A stretch of 64,000 nt of DNA, taken from contig OZ316895.1 of assembly GCA_973895155.1 (NCBI GenBank), positions 2,232,001 through 2,296,000 on the forward strand. The letters run 5' to 3'. Positions 11,346-28,200 of this stretch are shown here, piece after piece (the first letter of the stretch is position 1; each line of letters begins with the position of its first letter). The notes under the pieces were generated by a model. The model made no database searches and was not told the DNA's origin. It worked only from the letters and a program-made list of their open reading frames with translations. This DNA is from Marsupella aquatica. Its lineage: Eukaryota > Marchantiophyta. The position numbers and the translations under genes were made by a program.

Positions 11346-12532
11346 AATAGTAGGGAGAAAGTTTCCTGTATCTAATTTCTCAAAGATGCTATGGAAACTG
11401 TGGGTCCTTTTAGACAAGGGAACACTAATAGCGCTCTCTGATTGTTCTCTAACATGTTTACCCACATCTCTTACTATCAACCCCTACTAAATCTATGATG
11501 CATTACTTTGCAAGGACAATGTTCTTGTAAAAAAGATATCCATTTATAAAAAATGTTGTTACTTGAAAGACGATAATGTATACCAGATGTCATTGCATAA
11601 CATTGCCATTGTGGTCAAGTGACCATAGATGTACTTCCATAACAGTTGTTGCGGTAAAGCCATTGTAGATGTCATTGTGCGATACCTCAGTGTGGAAAAA
11701 ATATTGTTGTGCAAAAGATGTCATGGAACAAAAATCTGTCACTTGTGGAAAAAATATTGTTGTACAAAGGATGTCATGGAACAAAATTTGTTATGTGAAT
11801 GAAGTTTTTGCATAGAAAAGGTAGTTGCGTGAAAGATGTGAGTCACCAAAAACTTACAATTGACCATGATTAAAATTGACTATCAAAGTATTACTTTCTC
11901 ATTTGGTGGAATTTATAATAATTCATATTCTGCCCCAATGAAGAGCAAAGGACCAGTTTAGGGCAGGCAGTAGGTGTGTGCCCAGGAAGGAGCAAAAGAT
12001 GGAGGTCCTGGGCAGGCATTCTGGATATAGGTCAGGGGTAGGCACTTGGGCAGAGGCTATATAATCTATGTGGGCCGTCATAAGGAAAAGTGGCAGAATG
12101 GCCCACTTGACACTATAATAAATGTTTTCAGTCTTTGGCAAATGTCACAGAGTATAATTGACATGGGTATGCCATGTTTTGTTTCTGCAAAGTTTAGGGT
12201 TTAGGGTTTACTCCCTATCTCTGGCCCTTACTGGAAAGCCTGTTTTCACTAACACCGTAACCATTGAAGAAAATCAGAGTCTCGACAATAAATCAGAAAC
12301 AATGACTGAAATTGCCTGAACTTAAAAAAACCTAAGTTAAAAAAACCTTTAAACTGCATTTTTCAAAACTGTTTGCTCACCAAATATTTTCACTAATATC
12401 ATAACCATCGGAGAAAATCACCAGTACTCTCAACAATGACTGAACTTCCCTAAACTCATAAAACTGTCTGCTAACCAAATGACTATAATTCCCTTAATAT
12501 CAAAAGATTATATCCGGAGTGACCCGAACCTG
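11346..12532. other. intergenic with short tandem repeats
   Basis: A 53-bp unit (TGTGGAAAAAATATTGTTGT, then a GATGTCATGGAAC core) is repeated at 11691 and 11744, with weaker copies back to about 11520. Two plus a part units of the plant telomere motif TTTAGGG lie at 12192-12210. No gene was seen. Confidence 0.6.
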
Positions 12533-12604
12533 CGCCGCTGCCGGGGATCGAACCCGGGTCACCCGCGTGACAGGCGGGAATACTTACCACTATACTACAA
12601 CGAC
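12533..12604 (-). tRNA. tRNA-Asp (anticodon GTC)
   Basis: On the minus strand 12604 to 12533 folds as a 72-nt intronless tRNA. The acceptor stem GTCGTTG pairs with CAGCGGC (two G-U pairs), the D arm contains TAGTGGTA, the anticodon stem-loop is CCCGCCTGTCACGCGGG with GTC, and the T arm is CCGGGTTCGATCCCCGG with a G discriminator base. The GGTTCGATCCC box B is perfect. A TTTT run 28 nt downstream (12505-12502) fits a Pol III terminator. It lies 190 bp upstream of TENA_E on the opposite strand. Confidence 0.95.
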
Positions 12605-12795
12605 ATTGTGCCACTCTCTGGCTAGATTAAGTTATTTATTGTTTGAATTATGATAGCTTAGTTTCGACGGAAACCTCGAGAGTCGAGTATGATTGACAGA
12701 TCTAGAGAGACGCTGCCTTGTTATTATTAGTGCTATTGGCAGCCCAATGCTCCACTGCTGCAGTGTTCTCTGAGAATCCTGAATCGTACATCGTG

Positions 12796-14022
12796 ATGGC
12801 GCACGAGAATATGAGCATCACATCCGAATGGATGAGTCGACACTCCGATCTGTACAGGTCTGCAATCCGTGCTCCTTTCATCCTGGCCATTCGTGGCGGC
12901 TCTCTGGCCTTCGGTTCCTACACTCGCTGGTTGGCAAGTTCACCTTCCTCCTCTGCTCCTGCCTGGCTCGGTGCTTTCTGTCTATCTCTCCCTATGCCTC
13001 TCTGTCTGCTCAGTAGTCCCGTGCATGATCCTCTCTTCTTTCCATTCATTTGAGCCCTCCTTCAAATTGTGCCGATGTGGCCGGACAAATTTTTATGGTC
13101 AAACTTGTCCCGTTGCTTCTTGTTGATTGAGGTAAGAGCTTGAATTTGGAAGCGTCGAAGTGGATGAAAACTTAACGAACGAATTATGGGGAGAGCAAGT
13201 TTGGCCGGTTGTGCAGTGGTGCTTCAGTCATTATTGAGTATATTGTTTAAGCTGATGCTCACCACGATGGCGGTGTTGACCTTGAGTCTCATCTTTGAAT
13301 GCATGTGGTGCTGCGTTTATCTGTCCACTGCCGAGATTCGAAGAGCAGGAGCAAGATTACTTGTACGTGAAGTCTTTTGTTCGTTATCTCGCCAGCGTTC
13401 TAGCCAAAGCCCCAGGCTCAGCGAGTGATGAAGAGGTGGATGCGTTGTTAGGGGGCTTGAACGCTTTACAGGATGAGCTCAGATGGTTCCGGTCCCAGGC
13501 ATCGAAGTGGGATTTAAGCCTTCATGAGGGTGCCATTCATGAGACCACTCAACGTTATCGCAAGTAAGACCGTCGACTAGTTGTCCGCCTTTGAATGACT
13601 GAATGGATCGTGGCCACACTTTGTAGGAGCTGAGTGGTGCTGCTGCCCTCAATGCAATCAGATTCTTTGCAATACCACTTGCTTACTTGTAAATTCCATT
13701 ATTTTACAGGTTCTTAAGCGAATTGTCTGAAACTCAAGTAGAGTATCCAGCTGCATTAGCCGCCCTTTGGATCATTGAAGCAGTCTACAACGAGAGCTTT
13801 GCAACCTGTTTGGAGAAGGATGCCAAAACCGCTCCTGAGCTTCAAGAAGCCTGCGGACGCTGGGGCAATGCAGAATTCGGGGGTTACTGTACTTTACTGA
13901 AAGGATCGGCGGATAAGGCTCTCCAAGAAGCTTCTCCTGCTGTCAGGGAGACGGCAGAGGGCTACTTTGAGCAAGTTTTGAGACATGAGATTGACTTTTG
14001 GAGTATGAGTTTTGATAAGTAA
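12796..14022 (+). CDS. TENA_E: TENA_E-type thiaminase II family protein (thiamin salvage)
   Basis: It belongs to the plant TenA_E group, which hydrolyses aminopyrimidine breakdown products of thiamin for salvage. Three exons give 221 residues: 12796-12933, 13349-13563 and 13710-14022. Exon 1 ends ...GSYTRWL, exon 2 begins EQDYLYVKSFVRYLASVL and contains GGLNALQDELRWF, and exon 3 has LWIIEAVYNESFATCLEK and RWGNAEFGGYC, close to the Arabidopsis enzyme throughout. The E-type active site relies on a glutamate, unlike C-type TenA, which uses a Cys. The first intron must start with GC (TTG|GCAAGT) and end CAG to keep the alignment exact; the second is GT-AG. The frame stays open 5' of the chosen ATG (codons LLLVLLAAQCSTAAV at 12718-12762) but lacks an upstream ATG, so a leader from an unseen exon is possible. 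Confidence 0.92.
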
Positions 14023-15145
14023 TTAGTTGGTCGCTGTGTGAGATAACACTAAAAAACCAACCCGGATGATAGGCACAGTACTCGAAGGTCGACTTTGTGT
14101 AAGATCACATTCAAGAGGACGTGATTAGAGACAGTGCAATGTCGCTGTGTAGTATTGCATTTAGACAACAACCTCTGACTAGATGCATCTGATATCTTTA
14201 AATCCTCCTGCAGCTTGGCCTTCGTTGATAAGAAAGTCAATCATTACATTGCAAGTTCAACAATTCTTATGGCAATATCTATGCTTCAGTGTCGTTGTCC
14301 CTCAACATCTAGAAAAAACGTGTTCCATGTTTAAATGGCCATTTCATCTAAGATTTCTCTACAAACATGGACGATATGCCCGACTTCATCACGCCATCTC
14401 CCGTATTCCCTACAACGTCCTCAAGTTTAGGAATGAAATAGATTTTCCTAATTCCCAAGCGGGGCTACTACAGCTGGAATATTTCACAGCGATCACCAGG
14501 CCGAAGTCCACAATCAACCATTATGGCCCCAGATGTATCATACGGACCACAACTCTGGGTGAATAAGATAAAACTTTCTAAGCCATGGGATTTACAAGAC
14601 TTCCATGAACACTTGTTGGAGGCAACACAGGCAGCTGAGTAGAATCTGATTGCATGCATCTACTTGGGTCACCGAAGAAGTCTCTCGATCGTGTTCTCAA
14701 GCCCAGTATTGGCACAAATTAGCACCATCTCGAGGCCAAATAATGCATGCGGCGAGTTCTTGGTCGTCTCCAGGACCAGCATAATCACACGAGTCACAAG
14801 GACCTTGCTTAATAGTTCCACGTTGAGGCATGCCAGGTGTCTTCCGTTACGAACGTAGGCGTGAGTCAATATACAGATAAGTTCGCCTTCAGCTTGAGCC
14901 AAAAGATTCCTGTCATGATGTCTGTTCGTTCTCTCGAGCTATGGAGGTTTGTTGTGAAGACCATACTTTACATCGTCGGATCACTTGCACTCGGGCTGCT
15001 TTGTATAAAGTGCACGAGCACTTCACTACGTGTAAGCCTGGCTTCGCCCGCTCTTCGATCATGTTATCGTCTCCTCAAGCAGTAGTAGCATTTGGTTCAA
15101 CACATAAAATTCCTCCTCAATGTAATGTTGGGAAGTGGCAAATGA
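14023..15145. other. intergenic between TENA_E and the CAG-rich tract
   Basis: This holds the 3' UTR of TENA_E. I see no further gene; open frames on both strands are short and of random composition. Confidence 0.4.
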
Positions 15146-15934
15146 ATGGCAAGGACGAGGACGAAGACGAAGACTTCGACTTCTGGAAGGGTGGCTTGTA
15201 CCCTCAACACAACTTATCTTCACGGTATAATTTCAAGAAGCTCAGGTTTCACCAGCAACATTAGCTGGCGAAGAGGAAGCAGCAGTCAGAGTCACAGTCA
15301 CAGAGGAAAGCGTATCAGCAGCAGCAGAAACAGCACAAGTCCCAGGAGCAAAAGAAGCAGCAGTCACAGTCACAGTCACAGTCACAGAGGAAGCGCATCA
15401 GCAGCAGCAGAAATAGCACAAGTCTCAGGAGCAAAAGAATCATCAGCAGCAGCCACAGCCACAATCACAAAGGAAAACGTAGCAGCAGCAGTCAAAAGCA
15501 AACCTAACAAGGGGAAGGGGAAGCAGAGGACTGCAACAGAACCAGCAGGAGAGGAAGCAGCAGCAGCCAAAGTCAAAGTCACAACCAAGAATCGGAAAAA
15601 AGCAGAACTGGAATTTCCACCAGCAGCCACAGATTCCCGTCAAGAAGCAGCAGCCATACCCAAGGATGTGTATGAGAACCAGGAGAATGAGCTGAAGGTG
15701 TACATGAGGAGCCAAGAAGAAAAGGTTCGGAGAGAGAGTAGAAGTAAAACCACGGGCAGTTCCAGCAGTACAAGTTCTAATGAATATAGCAGCCCAAACG
15801 CCCAAACAGCAGACACAGCAGCCCAAAAAACCAGAAGCAGAAGTCCAAGGAATACAGCAGACAGTACTACAAGATTCCATGTGACAATTCCTCGGCAACG
15901 ACTTCGTCTGGGAATCTTCAAATCCAAATACTGA
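15146..15934 (+). other. CAG-rich low-complexity ORF, doubtful gene
   Basis: An ATG at 15146 opens 262 codons made of Ser, Ala, Arg, Lys, Thr and His runs. The DNA is a degenerate tandem array: CACAGAGGAAnGCGTATCAGCAGCAG recurs near 15299, 15383 and 15466 (period 83-84 bp), with internal CAG and CACAGT triplet runs, and three other frames stay open for the same reason. No domain is visible. It could be a disordered SR-like protein, but a microsatellite-derived frame is at least as likely. It converges with the RRM gene 78 bp downstream. Confidence 0.25.
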
Positions 15935-16011
15935 AGAGTAGAAGAAACATTCCTTGGGGGCACTTGCTCAAGTTTTGGGCCATTCGATCTTCAAACCCGC
16001 ACATTTATGAG

Positions 16012-17129
16012 TCATTGTTCGGATTCCTGGGCAACAGCTTCAGCCTCAGCTTGGGCCATGGGATCATCCGCTACCTCTTCTTCCATTTCCCCATCTTTCC
16101 CAGCTGCAATAAGCTTTCGTTCCTCTTCTTCCGCTGCCTTTACCCTAGCGTCGTGCTCAGCTTGCAGCTTCTGTAACTCTTCCTCTTGTTGTTGTCGGTC
16201 AAACCATGTGTCTGCATCTGCCCAAACTGGAAACCCAAAACCCAAAACCCAAACCCAATCAATCGTTTACAAAAAGGAGAACTTTCTAAACCTAAATGAG
16301 TAGAAAGTAGTCAATTGCCCAGTGTGGCCACTGCACTTCTATGATCTGAAGAACTGACTAAGATCAAGCTCCAATCCCAGAAAAAAATATCTAAACGCTC
16401 ATGGCACCGATCAATCGAACGGCAAAGTGAGTCGGGAGAGAGTGGGCACCTGGTTGGGAAGCCCATCCCTGCTCTCCACCTTTGATCTTCATTGGCTGAG
16501 CATAATTGACGGTCAGCACACGCCCATAAAGTTCAGCGTTGTGCATATTATCCATGGCTGCCGCCGCATCTTCCTTCTCCATATACGTCACAAAGGAAAA
16601 CCCACGGTGTTTTTGCGTGGCTTGATCCAGCGGCATGCTTACATCCTTCACATCCCCAAATGGAATGAACGCAGCATGCAAGACTCCTTCTGTCACATTC
16701 TCTTCTAATCCACCTGCATATATCAATAAAAATAACTCATTTCCAAGTCTGGAACGAACTCTCCACTCATCAATGACACTGCGAAACCCAAATCCCGAAA
16801 AAAAAACCGCAACATTGCAATTCATAACAGAAACAGGAACAGGAACAGACGCCGTTTGTGGATGGAGAACGCTAAAACAAAATTTCTACCTCTCCATTAA
16901 GCATAGAACAATAAACAGCTACCAGCATTTTCCCATGCCCTAAGGACGAACGGTATGAACCGCACGACTCTGCACTGAAAATCTTGCATCGGATTCCCTT
17001 CCTTTGACCTAACTGGATGGAAAAGCCTTAGGCAATAGAACTCTCTCTAAAGGCGGACAAAGAAGTCAAAGAAGAAGAGTTTATGATGAAAGAGTTACCA
17101 ACGTATAGAGTAGTCTTGGGGTTGGCCAT
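16012..17129 (-). CDS. RRM protein, cyclophilin-E type without the isomerase domain
   Basis: Three minus-strand exons (17129-17099, 16713-16450, 16226-16012) join with GT-AG sites and matching phases to encode 169 residues. A single RNA-recognition motif spans about residues 7-85: RNP2 is LYVGGL, RNP1 is HRGFSFVTY, followed by AMDNMHNAELYGRVLTVNYA. The conserved GGEQGWASQPVWADADTWF and a charged coiled-coil tail rich in Q, E and A follow. This matches the plant relatives of PPIE (Arabidopsis ATE1-like), which keep the PPIE RRM and linker but lack the peptidyl-prolyl isomerase domain. The human counterpart acts in spliceosomes; that role is inferred for this protein. The length agrees with its plant relatives. 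Confidence 0.92.
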
Positions 17130-20061
17130 GACGACCAATGACGATGAACTCTCCGGGCTTCACAGTCTTGTCTGGCAGGCAGTCTGGCGCACGATACACA
17201 AACCGCCTCAGCAATCAGAAAGTCCTGTATGTCCATAAAAGGCCGAAGGCCAGACCGTCCTCAGTGGATCAATGCCGTATCATTCAAGCCCAATACAACT
17301 GCCCTATCAGACAAATAGTTTGACGACAAGAAATTCATCCCAACAATTGTCCAGCGCATCTCCCCTGCTACAAGTGTTACACTGCAAAAATTGGATCAGA
17401 ATTCAAAACAAGTGACTAACTGAATGAATGTGTTTCAACTTCAAGCCATTTGTGGCGGCACCCTTGCTGGTACTTAACATCCCGTCCCCGTTTGCACACA
17501 GAGGAGGACCGTCAGCGACAACACTGCCTGAATCCTATTCATTTCGTCTGTTCTGAGGGTGGACAATTTCACCAAATCGAGTACGCGACGTACTTAAGCA
17601 GTGTAAGCCATAGTGCCGAGCACACTGAAATCAATTCACTTTAAAACAAGGACCGGAGAAAAGAGTGTCAAGGAAGGAAGAATGATACATGCGAGGGTGG
17701 AAATGTGACCTCAATGTCGACTGAGTGAATGTGCGCGTCTTCGGAAGCGCAAGCTTTGCTTCTGCCAAAACCCCTGTCAGCTCTGCCCTGAAGCCTCCTT
17801 GCTCATAAACCCTTACAACACAGTCCACCGTGAAAAACCGATGTTGGCCTTCTCGTAAGTACTGTAACTGAAAGCATTCGTTGAGTTCTGCGGCAGGTTC
17901 TTAATCTAAATCCTCCCATGTTCTCTCTTTCTTTCCCCTATTAATTTCAGTCCACGGGTGAGAATCGAAGAGGGCCATCTCCACACCTCCAGGAAAAAAA
18001 TCAAATACCTCCAAAGTATTTTCGAACGAGGTTTGAAGAGGCCACTCCCCCTCTTCGAGTGCACTTTCCTCACCCTTTATTTTTAAGAGTTTCTGTTTCG
18101 TCTCGTCTCTACTCGGATGGGTTAGTCATCAGCAACAAATTTATATTTTTTATTTTTTATATTTTTGTTATTTATTTTATCATCAACAAATTGATGATGG
18201 GATGGATCACAACTTGTAACCATGAATTTAAATGGACAGTAGCCCCGACACCCATTTGTTGAAAGTGAAAAGAGAAGAAGACAATAAAAGTGTCAACAAA
18301 ATATATTTACTATTCTCATTCTTTAAAGGTTAATGAAATGATAAAACACCATCATGCCTAGGCCCCGTCAATCACCCCATCAATCATACATATCATAACA
18401 TTTGCACATATAGTATGGTGGGGTCCTTCACTCTAGAAGCCTATAATTTACCTCTAGCTTCCCTTTGCACTCTGAGATCCAATAGTGTAGAATTAAATCT
18501 TACATGCATACCCTATTACCGAGCCTATTACAAGTTAGCTTATGCAAGGTGTTAGTTGGAGACCTCTCCAACCAACCCCCACCCCTTGCAATTGAGCTAG
18601 ACCAAGTGAAGTAGCTCAACTGGAATATCTTAGTACACAGAATGGAGCTGGACCATGTGAGCTGGACTATGTGAAGTAGCTCAACTGGATACACAAAACT
18701 GGAGCTAGACCAGGTAACAAAGCTCATCTGAAATAACATCTTAGTACACAAAACTGAATAAGTAGAGGATTGAAGCAATGTTGAGAATTATCTTTCTTCT
18801 GAATAATTTCTTTTGGATAAAATGGACCAAATGGTTTATAAAGAGTCAAGCAGAGTAAAAGCAAAAGAGGTTGGAAACAGCAAACTCAAAATACTTTAGA
18901 AGAGGGCAAAAGCAACCTCCAAACTGAGCAATGATGCTTGGAAAATCAACCACTGCCACAGTGTGATACTCTAATGGTAGACATCTACTGTAGTCACTAA
19001 GTCTGCAAGTGGAACATGGATGGTGGCACTTTTGGATCTCAAAGTGGCTATGTCCATGATAGTGTAATAGTACACATCTGGTGTAGTCACTAGAGTGTAT
19101 CACAGCACTGCCATAAGCTAGGTCTTACGGCTAAAAGTTTTTGGGCATACCATCCTTATGGGGCATGTATTTAGGTAGCCTGTAATGTTTTTGTCCTGGC
19201 CATAAGAGCATTTTTTTATGTCCTTGGCTGCAACTTAATCCATGCCTTGCTTTGACAACCCTACTAAGTCTGCAACTGGAACATGGATGGTGCCTGTTTG
19301 TAGGGTTTGACTTGCTAAGACGTATGGATAATGTGCTGTGATAAGTCTGACGAAAGGGTTGCATTTAACAGACCCACCATCTGTGCAATTTGCTTTTGTA
19401 CTATGTGTACATGTTATCCCTGCTACAGGGTGAGGCCCACCCGACGGCATCATTGTATATTGAAGTGGCTGCACAAATCTTACAAATCTTACTGTGTCAT
19501 AAAACACCCATCCAGTCTTTCATTCTTGGCATCGAATCCTTCCTTTTTGGGCTGGCGCCATTGGGAAATACTATTTAATTTTTGGAGAGAAACGGCCCAA
19601 AGGCCCAAAAGTCAATTGAACTGAGTCATATGCCAAAATGCACTCTTGTCACTATGTTCATAATCATAACATTGTGGGCTCATTTATCCTGGGCCTCGAC
19701 ACATTAGGTGTTGCTATCTGTTCAAGGTTACAACACTCATCAATGTTGTTTCTCAGAACATTGCCTGCTGTAATCCAGCTGATGCAGTTGTCATTAAAAA
19801 GTGTAGAATGGGGGTTGATTTTCTGAAATTCAGCACTGGGTGTGAAGTATCAGGAAGGAGAGTGCCAGGAACAGTGGCATCGGTATTCAATGCTAAAACA
19901 ACTGACTCCGGGGACTGCATATAAACTAAACTGGTGATTCTCCTCAAAGATGGGCTGAAATTTCATTTCACTATAAAATAAATTAATTAATCCCTGTTCG
20001 CGATCATTTACCCCAATCAAACGCCAAAACTTTGCTACACCTAATACTCATCTCAACTTTG
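17130..20061. other. intergenic with short repeats
   Basis: No gene was recognised. Repeats seen: a GAGCTAGACCA...GTGAAGTAGCTCAACTGGA unit repeated at about 18595, 18659 and 18703, and a pair of TAAGTCTGCAA(G/C)TGGAACATGGATGG segments near 18999 and 19266. The left end should hold the promoter of the RRM gene, and the right end the 3' UTR of the LysRS gene. Confidence 0.5.
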
Positions 20062-24610
<4,549 letters not shown>

Positions 24611-24821
24611 CTCTCCCTTCTTTTGCTCAACAATGGTCGCTCCTCGTGTCTTTCCCCTGTTCTCTATCAGCTACAACATTTCTTCTTTCCGTTCGCCGTT
24701 CGCACTCGTAAGCGAGAGCAGAGTCATGGAGCCAGAGACACAGATTTGTGCCGAGGGATCGGAGTACAAGTGATGATATCCTTACAAACGAGGGAATTCT
24801 CGGGGTAGGATTTTGCTGGTA

Positions 24822-25567
24822 TACCTTTTTACTAACCTGTCCCTACCTGAATTATATAAGGTGTCCCCAAACAATTTTATTCAGTGACCTGATCCCCATT
24901 TGGTATATGGGTTAGTCTAAAACCTGTCCCCCATATTACGGGAATTTAATGAGGTGTCCCCCATATTACGAATTTTATGAGGTGTCCCGAACAATTTGGT
25001 TTATTAACAAGACCCCAATTTGTAATTCACCTCGAATGAAATATCAAGGCTCATTAGTGAGCCTCGCACTCAGTAAAACAAAACCTTTGTTCCTTCAAAT
25101 ATCATTAGTGAGCCTCTCATTTTTTGTCTTTCTTTCAGTAAAAATGATGTTTTTGGGTCTCATTTGTTTGTGCTACAGCAAATTTTGGCTGCACTTGTAG
25201 GCCTGGAGCTCCTGGACGGCAGGACGGGGAAGGAGGAGATAAGTAGGTCTTGGGGGCCTCAGACTCCCTAGAATGTAATAAAAATATTATCATTTTTCCC
25301 CTACAAAGTATGAGTATTCTTGGAATATTCTAAAATTTTGATCTTAAAACCATCCACTAATGTTTTTACATTCTAGAACCAATAAAATGACCCATTGGTT
25401 TGTCGCAAGTCATGTGCCAATTATGTGATAGTGAAACCCCCAAGCATATAGTGGGGCAATATATACTACCCCATATACAAAATGGGGGTCAGGTTCATAA
25501 ATAAATTTGTTTGGGAGACACCTTACTAAATTTTAATAGTTTGGAGGACAGGTTAGCAAAAATGTTG
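24822..25567. mobile_element. MULE-type foldback element (non-autonomous)
   Basis: The 746-bp element has long diverged terminal inverted repeats. The left arm (24826-24935: CTAACCTGTCC, AAGGTGTCCCCAAACAA, GACCTGATCCCCATTTGGTATATGGG) is matched in reverse complement by 25562-25450 at roughly 75% identity by eye. The 9-10 bp direct repeat TTTGCTGGT(A) flanks it at 24812-24821 and 25568-25577. Long TIRs with 9-10 bp target duplications are characteristic of Mutator-like elements. Partial TIR copies repeat inside the left half (GGTGTCCCCCATATTACG, GGTGTCCCGAACAATTTGG). No transposase frame is present, so it would move only in trans. Confidence 0.75.
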
Positions 25568-25577
25568 TTTGCTGGTA

Positions 25578-27780
25578 ATCTCAAAATATGCATGACTGAG
25601 CTGGTGAAAAGTCTGACAGTGCCTGTCGTTGGGAAGGACGGTGACCCTTTGAGGGCCGGGATTCTTGGGGTCTCACTATATGGAGGACTCCCCATCACCT
25701 GCAATGTTTTGAGGCCACAGACTCCCTGTAAAATTTGAATATTCTTGGATATAGCATGCTCATCCTGGAACATGGTTTACTTTTTGTCTTGTAGTGATAT
25801 TAAGTGGACAAAATTAAAGAGTAAGACTAGAATACATATTAAATATGAATGAAATCAAATAATATAAATAAAGTACATGGCACATAGTGACCAATGGAAA
25901 GTACAATTTTATTACACAAAGTTGCTACGAGTTGTACACAATGAAATCAAATAATATAAATAAAGCACATGCAATAAAAGCACATAATGACCAATGGAAA
26001 ACAAAAGCACATAGTGACCAATGGAAAGTACAATTTTATGACACAAAGATGCTACTACTGGTGCACATATTCAATGTGTCTTATTAATGACTCTTATTTT
26101 AATAAAAACCATAAACTTAGGAAAGAAAGCCACAAGGGGAGCTTAAGAGAGGATGTGCTGACATTACTTAGAATCGTTCCTCTCACTCATGAGTATACTT
26201 AAAAGGCGTAGAAAGTGAAGCCCTTAGTTTCTCTCTAGGACTTAACAAAGTTTAAAAATTAAGGGGGTTGCCAAAATAAATTCAAAATACTATAGGATAC
26301 CAAAAATTTTAAAGGGGTCCAAAAATGAATTAAAAGTCTATGTGATACAAAGGATGCCCCTTGTTAGGTACATTCAAATAAAAATTCATGATACACAAAT
26401 ATGAATAAGACAAAACATGAGAGTTGGATTCACCATATAGCAGCTTCAAAATTATTCCAAAAATTGTATGAAAAAGTCTCTAACTTTCTTACAAGTTGAA
26501 AAATTGGATTTTAAAAGATCATATTGTTCTTTTGAGAAATTATTAATTTTTCACTTAGAATCAATCGAATTGACCTTGTCCTTCGTTGCACGTGATGTGC
26601 CATTTTTGTGGAAGTGAAACCCCTAAGCCGGGATTGGGAGCGAATGTAACCCTGACAGGGTGGCTCGACTGCCCCATGTGACTACTAAAACTAGCCCCAC
26701 TAAAGTTGCTTTGTTGAGAGCACTTCCACTAGCTTGCCAAACAAATCGGCCAAGAGAGTTCATGGCAGGCTTGGCTCACCATAATTATCCAAAAATGCCC
26801 TGCCACACTTCAAGTGAATGTGAAAAAATCATAGTAAACTGGCATGTTTCCCACTTTGCCCTGGGGTACTCCTAATAACACTCAACAACTAAGCAGGACA
26901 AGTGAGGTTCTTGAATTGAGCATCATCCTGCCTAGATGTGCAAGATCCCAGTTTTTAGATATTCAAGGTTGGTTATGGATACAGAAGTTTGTTACATGAC
27001 AACAATTCTATAGATGGACAATTATTGGGCCACACAACTATAAATTAACTGAGGGTATCATAGTTATTGTTATAATCCTTAGATTATACTTCCAACCCCT
27101 AAGTTGGTAACTTCTTTTGAATGTACTAAGTGTCAATGTAATAAATGCCAATGTAATAATAAAGCACTATCCAAGGTTAGGATAGGTGTCTACACTGAAG
27201 CCCGGCACTGAAGCCTCTAGACCATGACTGGGGGCACAAGTATGGTTAGGGATGGAACTCAAAACAACTACTATACTCACCATCTATTTGTACCAACAAA
27301 GCTTTGGCACTAGGCTATTTTTCAGCATAAGTATAGTCTCTTAATTTGCATACAGAATGCTGGTTACCAATGCATAGTCATTTTTGGCAATACTTATTCA
27401 TATAATCTCTTGCCTAAAAGTAACCCTTTTCTGGACAATAAGCACATATTACAATGGAGGTATGGGAAGAGGTATTCTATGTTGCAAGCAAACAGGAGAT
27501 TTTGATAGCGAGGAGATTTGATAGCAAGACAATAATGATTCCAAATTTCAGTTACTTTTTGGTGCCTTTTACATTTTTTGTGTTTTTTTAAAGATTCCAG
27601 ATTGCTAACGAGCTTGCTAGCAAAAAGGGAGTCCCCAAAAGGGATGTTAGCAACCAGGTAGTTGATAGCGAGGTAGTTGCATGTAGAAAAATAGGGGTCA
27701 TGCAGGAAATTTTTTTGCTCGTGCGAGGAATATTTTTACTGTTTGCTCGCATGTTACAATTACTCGGGTGGGAAGGAGTT
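25578..27780. other. intergenic, AT-rich
   Basis: No gene was seen. A short duplication occurs at 25885-26030 (CACATAGTGACCAATGGAAAG and AATGAAATCAAATAATATAA recur). The remainder shows no coding bias and no recognisable element. Confidence 0.4.
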
Positions 27781-28200
27781 CTAGTCTGAGCCTGAGCCTG
27801 AGCCCCTACACAAGAAAATTCAAAAAAGCTTGTGTGAATTTACGAAGAGCTCCATATCCATAATTCTTGTCAGGAAGAAAAGTTACTGGTGTGTAATCTT
27901 TTCTACTAGGTACCACCATTTCCATAATCCTGTGTCCATAAAGTCTTGCCCGGTAATAGTTTTCCGGTAGGTATTACTTATGATAATGATTGTTTGGGCT
28001 GGGGTTATTGTATGAAACCTGTTCCCACAAAGTTCACAAAAACTTTCAGGGTCGGTCAGCATTTCCTCACTTTCTGTCACACAGTAATTTATAATTTACT
28101 CACTTTCTGGTCTAAGGGTCATTTCCTCACTTTCTGGTGACCTCACTATCTGGTCCCAAGGAAGGAGACTAGTAACCCCAGACTAGTAACCCCAGATTAA
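27781..28200. repeat. dispersed repeat with GTTAC/GTAAC motifs, copy 1
   Basis: It is homologous to 43565-43830. Shared order: TGTCAGGA(A)GA-AA-GTTAC(T/C)GGTGTGTAA, TTTCTAC, CATAAT-CTG-TGTCC, CCGGTAA, CCGG-AG, then GGGCTGGGGTTAT and AACCTG-TCCC. Short GGTTAC...GTAACC inverted motifs recur inside. Boundaries and class are unclear; the copies are well diverged. Confidence 0.55.
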
